From: a candidate division CSSED10-310 bacterium
GTDB taxonomy: Bacteria; CSSED10-310; JAFGDC01
Assembly: GCA_016932295.1 (NCBI GenBank)
Contig: JAFGDC010000370.1
Coordinates: forward strand, 1 to 5,187
DNA length: 5,187 nucleotides
Direction of reading: 5' to 3'
The stretch's first letter is position 1. Every line of letters starts with the position of its first letter. Positions 1-5,187 of the stretch are shown piece by piece. The translations under genes and the position numbers were made by a program. The notes beneath the pieces are model-generated. The model saw only the letters and a program-made list of their open reading frames with translations, did not search any database and was not told the origin of the DNA.

Positions 1-1039
1 CCGCGGTTTGATGATACAGCCGGAAACGATCCCTGCCGTGCGCCCAGTTCATGGATGCCAACTGCCTGGCGGTGACGGCCAGGGCGATCAACGCCAGGAT
101 GTCCATGAAGCGCACCGCTGATGCTCCCATCACCAGGCCCACCGCCGCCAGCCCAAGATCCGATATCCGCAGCCGCCGCCAGTTCACTATGAAGGCGCCG
201 ACCAGCACCGCGGCGACCGCCAGGAACGCCTTGAACACCGGCATCTGGATGTAGAATGGAGAATACACCCGCATCCATTCGAACACATAGTGCCGGTAGA
301 TATCCCAACTGGCCTGCTGCAGCGGGTACAGCACCGTCTTGTAGCCGTAAGGTGTCAGGCAGAGCGCGGGCACATGCAGGGCGAGGGCGATGAGACCCTG
401 CCTGAACGAGTAACGCTCCGGTTCGCGCCGGGCTGGTGAAAACTTCCCTTCCGCCAACCGCTGCAACCAATCACCCGCCATGACTACCACCATCAACAGG
501 GGAGCGACGATCGCCCCGGAATGGAGATTCACCCATGCCAGGGTGATCACCGGCAGCCACAGGCCGCGGCCGCCCCGATCTCGCCAGCGCAGCAGCGCCG
601 CCAAGTAGACGGCCAGCAGCAGATTATTGAAAATGTGCATGCGGATGATGAACCGATCAGACGCCGCGTACCCCGTGAGAAGCACCAGGAATGGCAAGAG
701 CCAGGAATTCCCGCTCCAGCGACCCGCCTCGCGGAGGATCACTCCGAAGCTCAGCACGATCATGAATGCCTTCAACAGGATGAGCAGATTTAAGCCGCCA
801 GCCTTGTAAGTGAGGAACAGCAGCAGGATGGAGAGCCATTCGTGGTTCACCCATGGTTGGTCCCCGGCGGTGAAGGAGAAGGGATCGGTGGCCGGCAGGG
901 CGCGGTGTTCCAGGATGTATTCACCGGTCTTGAGATTGATGAAGACATCGTTGTTTTCGACGGGGAATACGCACATGATGGCGATTACGGCCAAGGCGCA
1001 GAGCTGTGCGGCCGCTGCCATCCCCCTGGTGTAGTTCAC
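1..1039 (-). CDS. Polytopic inner-membrane protein, possibly GT-C glycosyltransferase-like (3' end beyond window)
   Basis: Reading from a GTG at 1039 the frame stays open for 346 codons to the left edge, so the C-terminus is missing. The product is very hydrophobic. Likely membrane segments are near residues 8-25, 69-102 (probably two), 112-126, 136-150, 160-190 (probably two), 215-229, 268-286 and 294-324. After the first segment comes a polar loop of about 40 residues with ND at 30-31, TDPFSF at 51-56 and NHEWL at 65-69. Further on is WVNLHSG at 169-175. This layout (acidic loop after helix 1, then many helices) resembles GT-C lipid-linked-sugar glycosyltransferases, and this loop pattern recurs in uncharacterised bacterial membrane proteins as I recall them. 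No substrate can be named. The start overlaps the helicase stop as GTGA, with AAGGAGA about 9 bases upstream. The ATG at codon 7 is an alternative start. Gene call sure; function unsure. Confidence 0.85.
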   Translation of the reverse strand, partial: MNYTRGMAAAAQLCALAVIAIMCVFPVENNDVFINLKTGEYILEHRALPATDPFSFTAGDQPWVNHEWLSILLLFLTYKAGGLNLLILLKAFMIVLSFGVILREAGRWSGNSWLLPFLVLLTGYAASDRFIIRMHIFNNLLLAVYLAALLRWRDRGGRGLWLPVITLAWVNLHSGAIVAPLLMVVVMAGDWLQRLAEGKFSPARREPERYSFRQGLIALALHVPALCLTPYGYKTVLYPLQQASWDIYRHYVFEWMRVYSPFYIQMPVFKAFLAVAAVLVGAFIVNWRRLRISDLGLAAVGLVMGASAVRFMDILALIALAVTARQLASMNWAHGRDRFRLYHQTA

Positions 1040-3546
1040 TCGATGAAGTCTCCTTGAAAAAAGGCGGCAACGGCTCGGAGCACCTCGTTGAAGGGACCCA
1101 CGGCCATGCCACACGGCGGCAATGACCGCAGGAACAACTTGCCATAGAATTTCTTGATGACTCGATTGTCGTACACGACGATGACGCCGCGATCATCATG
1201 CTTGCGGATGAGCCGCCCAAAGCCCTGTTTGAACTTGATGACGGCCTGGGGAACCGTAAATTCCATGAAGGCATTGCCGCCGCGTTTTTCGATGGCTTCC
1301 ACGCGGGCTTCCACCAGCGGTTCGGTGGGCACCCGGAAGGGCAGCTTGGTGAGGATCACCATGCGCAGCGTCTCACCTGGTGCGTCAACCCCCTCCCAGA
1401 AGCTGTCGGTACCGAACAGCGTTGACGTGATATCCTCACGGAACCGCTCGAACATCCTGTGTCTGTCCTCGTCGCCCTGCCGCAGCGGCGTGATGTTCAG
1501 TTCCCTGAGCGGCCCTTCGAGTGCCCGGAAGGTGCGGTTCAGCATGGCGAAGGAGGTGAACAGGAGGAACGCCGACCCGCCGGAAACCCGCAGCAGCTCC
1601 ATGGCATGTGCCGTCAAGGCATCGGAGTATTCCCGGCTGTTGGGATTGGGGACATCGGTGGGAATGCACAGCAGTACCTGTTCGGCGAAGTCGAAGGACG
1701 ATGGCAGGGCAAGTTCCCGTACCGGCCTGTCCGTCACCTTGTCGATCCCGAGCCGTTGTTTGATGAAGGTGAACTCGTTGCCGGAGGTGAGTGTGGCGGA
1801 GGTGAAGACGACGGAGGGAAAATTGTCGTACATGGTCTCCTTCATGGTCTCACCCACCTCGAGCGGCGAGAAGAGCAGCCTGGCAAACTCCCACTTGGTG
1901 CCGGTGCTGGCTTCGCACCAGCGGACCAGGCCGTCCTCCTGGTAGCCGATGATGGTCTTGAGGACACCCACCCAATTGATAAGCCGCTGGCGGGTGCTGC
2001 GGAATTGCAGGATGTCGAAATCCAGGCTCTCGTCCTCCACCTCGCTCAGGGCGGCGTCCAGTGGCTTCAGAAGTTTGTAGAGATGAGCCAGCGCATCACC
2101 GAGTTCCAGGAGCGGCAGTCTCACCATCTCGTCCCAGTCCATGCTCTCGATCACGGCGGGAACGAGTCTGATTTTACGATCGCTGTCGCTGGTGTCGCCC
2201 CGTTCGCGCACGAAATCGAAAAAACCGAGGAAGGATTGATCGACCTCCTCGAAAAGGCCAATCAGGTATGGCATGACATCTCTGCTGATCACCTCCGCGA
2301 TCAGTGGATGCTGCGGCGTGCCGCTGGTGCGATGCAGCAGAAGCGGCAACAGGCCGCGATCCCCTCCCGTCCGCCGCCGGTGATAGAGTTTGCGCAGCAG
2401 TCGCACCAAGCCGAGCTTGGTGAGTTGTTCGCCGAAGTAGGAACTGGCCGCGTCTTCGGCATTGTGCGCCTCGTCCAGGATGATCCGGCGGTATGGCGGC
2501 AGCAACGCAGTGGCATTGAAATTGTTGGCGCTTCTGCGTATGGCCAGATCGCTGAACAGGAGATGGTGGTTTACTACCAACAGATCGGCCGAGGCGGCCC
2601 GCCGCCTGGCTTTGAACAAGAAGCATTGGCCGTAATGGGGGCACTTGAGGAACAGGCAGGTGTCCGCTTCGGAGCAGACTTTTTCCCAGATCCTTTGATT
2701 GGGTGCTTGACCCAGATCCGATTTGGAGCCATCCTCGGTATGCCCGGCCCATTCCAGGATGTGCTGGAAATCCGCCGCCTCATCTTCCTCCAACTGGGCG
2801 TCTGGTTCACTGCGGATGGAATGAAGCTTCTGGAGGCAAAGGTAGTTGGTTCGTCCCTTCACCAGGCAGAACCTGGCATTCAGATTCAGGACCCGGTTGA
2901 CGAAGGGGATATCCTTGCTGATTAACTGTTCCTGCAGATTGATCGTGTTGGTGGAGACGACGCAGCGTTCTTTGTTGCGGGTCGCCCACAACATGGCCGG
3001 AATGAGATAGGCGAGGCTTTTACCGGTTCCCGTGCCGGCTTCGATGATGGCCAGGCCGTCGCGGTTGAATGCCTCCACCACCGCCTCCAGCATGACGCGT
3101 TGTTCCGGTCGTGTCTCGAAACCCACCAATCCAGCCGCCACCGGTCCTTGGGGCGCCAACAACGCCAGCACTTCAGCCGGCTCCAGGGGTGCCTTTTCCC
3201 TGGTCACCACCACCGGCACGACTTCGTACAGCTCGCTCACTTCGTTGTCAACGATCAGGAATCCGATTCCCGACTGTCCCAGGAGCGCCGCTATCTCCAG
3301 ATCGGCATTGGACGGTCGCAGCCGGCCGCCGGGATGATTATGGATCACCACCTGCGCTTTGTGCGCGGCTTCCAGCACTACCGGTACGGCGGTTTCGTTG
3401 CCGCGGGCCAGGACCTGGACTTCCTCGATCTCCTTTCGGCCATCGGGAATGTACCCGGCGAAAAATACTTCGTTGCCGCCGGCTTCCCGGATGGCGTCCC
3501 GGATGCGGACCGCCGTCCGCTCGTTTATGTAGGTGTCCAGCTTCAT
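1036..3546 (-). CDS. DinG-type Fe-S ATP-dependent DNA helicase with N-terminal JAMM/JAB (RadC-like) domain
   Basis: This protein of 836 aa fuses two modules. Residues 1-118 form a JAB/MPN domain with HNHPGGRLRPSNAD at 69-82. It fits the JAMM zinc motif H-x-H-x7-S-x2-D (H69, H71, S79, D82), and E26 is a candidate catalytic Glu. Residues from about 140 on are an XPD/DinG-family superfamily 2 helicase: an R/Q motif near 144-150, Walker A GTGTGKS at 171-177, DEAH at 358-361, SATL at 583-586, TDSFWEGVD at 713-721 and QGFGRLIR at 774-781. Cysteines at 237, 297, 302 and 308 match the Fe-S ligand pattern of E. coli DinG (last three spaced C-x4-C-x5-C); C291 is extra. DinG-like enzymes unwind DNA 5'-3' and resolve R-loops, forks and G-quadruplexes; the JAB role is unknown. 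An upstream ATG at 3666 would add 40 residues, but the ATG at 3546 has GGGGAG five bases before it and a promoter just upstream. Single-gene transcription from that promoter is likely, continuing into the membrane-protein gene. Confidence 0.95.
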   Translation of the reverse strand: MKLDTYINERTAVRIRDAIREAGGNEVFFAGYIPDGRKEIEEVQVLARGNETAVPVVLEAAHKAQVVIHNHPGGRLRPSNADLEIAALLGQSGIGFLIVDNEVSELYEVVPVVVTREKAPLEPAEVLALLAPQGPVAAGLVGFETRPEQRVMLEAVVEAFNRDGLAIIEAGTGTGKSLAYLIPAMLWATRNKERCVVSTNTINLQEQLISKDIPFVNRVLNLNARFCLVKGRTNYLCLQKLHSIRSEPDAQLEEDEAADFQHILEWAGHTEDGSKSDLGQAPNQRIWEKVCSEADTCLFLKCPHYGQCFLFKARRRAASADLLVVNHHLLFSDLAIRRSANNFNATALLPPYRRIILDEAHNAEDAASSYFGEQLTKLGLVRLLRKLYHRRRTGGDRGLLPLLLHRTSGTPQHPLIAEVISRDVMPYLIGLFEEVDQSFLGFFDFVRERGDTSDSDRKIRLVPAVIESMDWDEMVRLPLLELGDALAHLYKLLKPLDAALSEVEDESLDFDILQFRSTRQRLINWVGVLKTIIGYQEDGLVRWCEASTGTKWEFARLLFSPLEVGETMKETMYDNFPSVVFTSATLTSGNEFTFIKQRLGIDKVTDRPVRELALPSSFDFAEQVLLCIPTDVPNPNSREYSDALTAHAMELLRVSGGSAFLLFTSFAMLNRTFRALEGPLRELNITPLRQGDEDRHRMFERFREDITSTLFGTDSFWEGVDAPGETLRMVILTKLPFRVPTEPLVEARVEAIEKRGGNAFMEFTVPQAVIKFKQGFGRLIRKHDDRGVIVVYDNRVIKKFYGKLFLRSLPPCGMAVGPFNEVLRAVAAFFQGDFIE
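1049..1055 (-). promoter_or_regulatory. Ribosome binding site for the membrane-protein gene, inside the helicase 3' end
   Basis: The minus strand reads AAGGAGA nine bases before the GTG at 1039. The site lies within the last codons of the helicase gene. This spacing is at the long end of the usual range, but the site is strong, and it supports the GTG rather than the ATG six codons later. It also makes translational coupling with the helicase likely. Confidence 0.6.
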
Positions 3547-3551
3547 ATCCG

Positions 3552-3557
3552 CTCCCC
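3552..3557 (-). promoter_or_regulatory. Ribosome binding site that sets the helicase start
   Basis: The minus strand reads GGGGAG with five bases between it and the ATG at 3546. No comparable site precedes the upstream in-frame ATG at 3666. This decides the start in favour of the 836-residue protein. Confidence 0.7.
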
Positions 3558-3565
3558 GCTGCTGC

Positions 3566-3594
3566 ACTATACCGAGACATGCAAACGGCGGCAA
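3566..3594 (-). promoter_or_regulatory. Sigma-70-type promoter for the JAMM-helicase gene
   Basis: On the minus strand, TTGCCG (3589-3594) and TATAGT (3566-3571) are separated by exactly 17 bases. Transcription would start near 3559, giving a very short leader of about 13 bases that still holds the Shine-Dalgarno site. The -10 box has five of six consensus bases. It lies inside the 40-residue extension implied by the upstream ATG at 3666, which argues against that start. This is prediction from sequence only. Confidence 0.6.
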
Positions 3595-3616
3595 CGCCGA
3601 TGCCAGGCGGCCGGTT

Positions 3617-3643
3617 CCGGTCGTTTCATCACGTGTTGACCGG
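3617..3643. repeat. Inverted repeat upstream of the helicase promoter (possible operator or stem-loop)
   Basis: CCGGTC at 3617-3622 and GACCGG at 3638-3643 are perfect 6-base inverted arms with a 15-base spacer that contains CACGTG. The near arm is about 22 bases upstream of the -35 box and the far arm is 31 bases downstream of the HEAT-gene stop. It could be a regulator binding site or a weak stem-loop in the HEAT-gene transcript. There is no T-run after it on the minus strand, so it is not a standard intrinsic terminator. Chance occurrence in GC-rich DNA is possible. Confidence 0.3.
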
Positions 3644-3674
3644 TCTCCCGCGGCGCGCAGGAACACGCAGCGGA

Positions 3675-4424
3675 CTACTGCCGCTGTTTAAGGTGGAACT
3701 TGCCGTCCAGCCTGAACCCTGCCGGAAGCGACTCCTCGATGCGTTCCTTGCCGTACCCCTCCACGCCGCGGACCTCCCAACCAAGCCTGGCCAGTTCTTC
3801 TGCCGCCTTGATCCGGATGCGGGGACGGTCGCCTTCATCCACCATCATTTTTACGAGCTTGTCCAGCAACGCGGACCGATATTCCTCGTGCGCCACCGTT
3901 TCGATAGCCTTGATCCGGACATCGTCATCGGTATCCTCGAGAAACGGCTCAACAGCCTGATACACCTCCGGATTCGGCCGTTCTTTCAGCATATCGAGCA
4001 GGATGACCTTCTTGCTGTTGCGTCTCGAATAGACCGGATCGAGTGCGGTGAGCAGGGTGATCAGCGTGGCGGTCAGCTTGTCTTCATCCACCAGCGCGCT
4101 GAGGGCTTTCAAGGGCCAGGAAATTTCATCTTCCACCTTCATGAAGGCGATGATCGGCTCCACCACATCTCCGCCGATTTCTTTCAATCTGTCGTAAAGA
4201 TATCGTTTTTCCTCATTGTCCTTGATGGTATTGTCGATCAGGAAAGTGAATCGTTTCAGGGCGGCGCCGTACCCCTCGTCACTGCCCATCTCCAGCAGCC
4301 GGTCCATGGCATTGTACCGCTCCGCGGCATCGATCCACTTGTTGGTCAGACGCGACAGGTTACGCCTGACGGGTCGTGACAAACCGCCGGCATCACGCTG
4401 CTTGAAGATATCCCAAAACGCCAT
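3675..4424 (-). CDS. HEAT-repeat (PBS-lyase-type) protein, cytoplasmic, function unknown
   Basis: This soluble, charged, all-helical protein of 249 aa has no signal peptide or membrane segment. Residues 1-35 are a basic N-terminal stretch (FKQRD, RPVRRNLSRL). Repeated helix pairs follow at roughly 41-70, 76-107, 130-145, 147-175 and 180-208. The last two carry the HEAT signature of acidic turn then R-x-x-A: DTDDDVRIKA at 154-163 and DRPRIRIKA at 189-197. HEAT repeats form curved scaffolds that bind proteins or nucleic acid, and no catalytic motif is visible. The ATG at 4424 is chosen because AAGGAG lies four bases upstream and a promoter lies at 4472-4500; the upstream in-frame GTG at 4487 falls inside that promoter. 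The gene sits 128 bases before the JAMM-helicase in the same direction, so a shared role in DNA repair or replication is possible but unproven. Confidence 0.88.
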   Translation of the reverse strand: MAFWDIFKQRDAGGLSRPVRRNLSRLTNKWIDAAERYNAMDRLLEMGSDEGYGAALKRFTFLIDNTIKDNEEKRYLYDRLKEIGGDVVEPIIAFMKVEDEISWPLKALSALVDEDKLTATLITLLTALDPVYSRRNSKKVILLDMLKERPNPEVYQAVEPFLEDTDDDVRIKAIETVAHEEYRSALLDKLVKMMVDEGDRPRIRIKAAEELARLGWEVRGVEGYGKERIEESLPAGFRLDGKFHLKQRQ

Positions 4425-4428
4425 GATG

Positions 4429-4434
4429 CTCCTT
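4429..4434 (-). promoter_or_regulatory. Ribosome binding site that sets the HEAT-protein start
   Basis: The minus strand reads AAGGAG four bases before the ATG at 4424. This supports the 249-residue protein over the version 21 residues longer that starts at 4487. Confidence 0.65.
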
Positions 4435-4471
4435 TTCAGCTCCAGCCCAGGGTGACTCGACAATCCGGCGC

Positions 4472-4500
4472 AGTATAACCCTACCACCGCCGGGATTCAA
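4472..4500 (-). promoter_or_regulatory. Sigma-70-type promoter for the HEAT-repeat gene
   Basis: On the minus strand, TTGAAT (4495-4500) and TATACT (4472-4477) are separated by exactly 17 bases. The -10 box has five of six consensus bases and the -35 box four of six, starting with TTGA. Transcription would begin near 4465, giving a leader of about 41 bases. It is the best promoter match I noticed in the window, and it lies in the only sizeable gap before the HEAT gene. Run-through into the helicase gene is possible because no clear terminator separates them. Confidence 0.65.
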
Positions 4501-4515
4501 TCGCTCCACTTCCCC

Positions 4516-4554
4516 CCGCACCGTTCCGGCCGCGGCCAGCGGCACGGCGTGCGG
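4516..4554. repeat. GC-rich inverted repeat after the radical SAM gene
   Basis: CCGCAC (4516-4521) and GTGCGG (4549-4554) are perfect inverted arms. Three further pairs form inside after a small bulge, and a GGCCGCGGCC palindrome sits in the loop at 4528-4537. It begins ten bases after the radical SAM stop codon, where a terminator would be expected. On the minus strand it is followed by Gs, not Ts, so an intrinsic terminator is not supported. It may slow polymerase or shield the transcript 3' end. Confidence 0.35.
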
Positions 4555-4564
4555 TCAACCCAAC

Positions 4565-5187
4565 TCACGATGACCGGCGCCGCCTTGTTCCACTGAAAAA
4601 GAAGCCACCGATGGTGTGGGTGCCGAGTGTGAGCACCCGTCGCCAGGAGACGTTTTCACTGCCCATGTAGTTGACCGCGTAAGTGAAGAGGAAGACCCAG
4701 TCGAAAAGAACATTCGGGGGCAGCTTGACGATCTGTTTGATAACGCGTGACGTCCATGGGTAGCGCACCGCGATCCAGAAGAACTTCTGCAGATTGGTGA
4801 AGGTGTCGACGTCGGCCTGGCGCAGGGTGGTGGCTTTATAGAAAGTGCTGCCGATCTTGTCCACCGAATAATCGTCTCCGGCGAGACCGGCGCCGATCAC
4901 CCGGTCACCCAGTTCCGTGCGTGGATAGGGTTGATACACCGAGCAGGAGGGGTAGATGGTACGGATCCGTTGGTTGAGGGAGATGGTTTCCCAGGCGGTG
5001 TCCCAGGTCTCGCCGGGCAATCCCAGCATGTTGGTGGTACGGAATGGTATCCGGTACTTGCGGAAGAGAAGGGCGGCTTTCCAGATGTCATGGTTGTTGA
5101 TGGATTTTCGCAGGAGGACCTTGCGTCGCTGTTCGTCGCCGGCTTCCAATCCGAAGTCGACGCTATGGCAGCCGGCATCCTTGAGCA
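4565..5187 (-). CDS. Radical SAM protein, B12-binding BchE-like type, C-terminal part (5' end beyond window)
   Basis: The frame is open from the right edge to the TGA at 4565, giving the last 206 residues. The fragment starts LKDAGCHSVDFGLEAGDE, the late beta-strand of a radical SAM barrel that usually reads G-I-E-S-G (here GLEAG at 12-16). NMLGLPGET follows at 52-60 and YQPYPRTEL at 84-92, both typical of B12-binding radical SAM enzymes that use S-adenosylmethionine radical chemistry on lipids, cofactors or natural products. Residues 93-206 are a family-typical C-terminal tail with hydrophobic, aromatic-rich stretches (FDWVFLFTYAVNYMG near 160-175), ending in an Arg-rich tip. The CxxxCxxC cluster loop and any cobalamin-binding domain would lie upstream, outside the window, so activity cannot be checked. 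A TTG at 5149 could be mistaken for the start, but the homology-like sequence continues upstream of it. Substrate unknown. Confidence 0.9.
   Translation of the reverse strand, partial: LKDAGCHSVDFGLEAGDEQRRKVLLRKSINNHDIWKAALLFRKYRIPFRTTNMLGLPGETWDTAWETISLNQRIRTIYPSCSVYQPYPRTELGDRVIGAGLAGDDYSVDKIGSTFYKATTLRQADVDTFTNLQKFFWIAVRYPWTSRVIKQIVKLPPNVLFDWVFLFTYAVNYMGSENVSWRRVLTLGTHTIGGFFFSGTRRRRSS

Noticed and set aside
1154..1945. Plus-strand open frame of 263 codons, very Ser/Arg-rich
   Set aside because: It is an antisense shadow of the helicase C-terminal domain, with low-complexity Ser/Thr/Arg content and no motif.
1459..2925. Plus-strand open frame of 488 codons opposite the helicase
   Set aside because: It is antisense to the helicase core motifs. 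Its composition (rich in Q, E, G, H and R with no recognisable domain) is typical of a shadow frame in GC-rich DNA, whereas the minus-strand frame has all the helicase motifs.
3620..3645. LexA/SOS box upstream of the helicase
   Set aside because: GGTCAAC-ACGT-G matches only the left part of the Geobacter-type box as I recall it; the right ACC half is absent. There is no E. coli-type CTGT-N8-ACAG site.
3547..3666. Helicase start at the upstream ATG (3666)
   Set aside because: The added 40 residues look like translated intergenic DNA, include the predicted promoter, and have no good ribosome binding site. The ATG at 3546 has both a ribosome binding site and a promoter.
3111..4379. Plus-strand open frame of 422 codons
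   Set aside because: It crosses the helicase start, the gap with its promoter, and most of the HEAT gene on the opposite strand. It is Pro/Arg-rich at the start and shows no domain, so it is a shadow.
4425..4487. HEAT gene start at 4487
   Set aside because: This start codon lies between the -10 and -35 boxes of the predicted promoter, so it would be upstream of the transcript. The ATG at 4424 has AAGGAG at good spacing.
1..5187. CRISPR array, tRNA/rRNA genes, insertion sequences, toxin-antitoxin pair or phage genes
   Set aside because: I saw no direct repeat-spacer pattern, tRNA-like sequence, transposase motif, terminal inverted repeats or small paired genes. Coding regions fill the window apart from two gaps of 128 and 140 bases.

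Overview
All four protein genes in this window lie on the minus strand, so they are read from right to left. In transcription order they are: the 3' part of a B12-dependent-type radical SAM gene (4565-5187, cut by the right edge); a HEAT-repeat gene of 249 codons (3675-4424); a DinG-type iron-sulfur helicase of 836 codons with a JAMM/JAB metalloprotease-like domain at its N-terminus (1036-3546); and the 5' part of a polytopic membrane protein gene (1-1039, cut by the left edge). No plus-strand gene is convincing. The long plus-strand open frames are antisense shadows of the helicase and HEAT genes in GC-rich DNA.

The organism is a GC-rich bacterium. Gene style points to Desulfobacterota, most likely a Desulfuromonadales/Geobacter-type lineage: a B12-radical SAM gene, a DinG-like helicase carrying a RadC-like JAB domain, and a multi-pass membrane protein with the 'TDPFSF...NHEWL' loop, all with clear Shine-Dalgarno sites and E. 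coli-like sigma-70 promoters. This is an inference from protein character, not from a marker gene.

Two short gaps hold the visible regulation. The 140-base gap at 4425-4564 has a strong -35/-10 pair (TTGAAT-N17-TATACT) driving the HEAT gene, plus a GC-rich inverted repeat just after the radical SAM stop codon. The 128-base gap at 3547-3674 has a second good pair (TTGCCG-N17-TATAGT) immediately before the helicase, with a 6-bp dyad (CCGGTC-N15-GACCGG) upstream of it. Both promoters lie inside N-terminal extensions that a longest-frame start would give, which supports the internal ATG starts chosen here. The helicase stop and the membrane-protein GTG start overlap as GTGA, so those two genes are probably translated as one unit.

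The most notable item is the helicase. It has a complete H-x-H-x7-S-x2-D JAMM motif fused to a complete superfamily 2 helicase with DinG-like Fe-S cysteines. Many Firmicute DinG proteins carry an exonuclease domain at the equivalent position. The functional links among the four genes are unknown. The HEAT protein next to the helicase is a possible partner or scaffold, but nothing in the sequence proves it.
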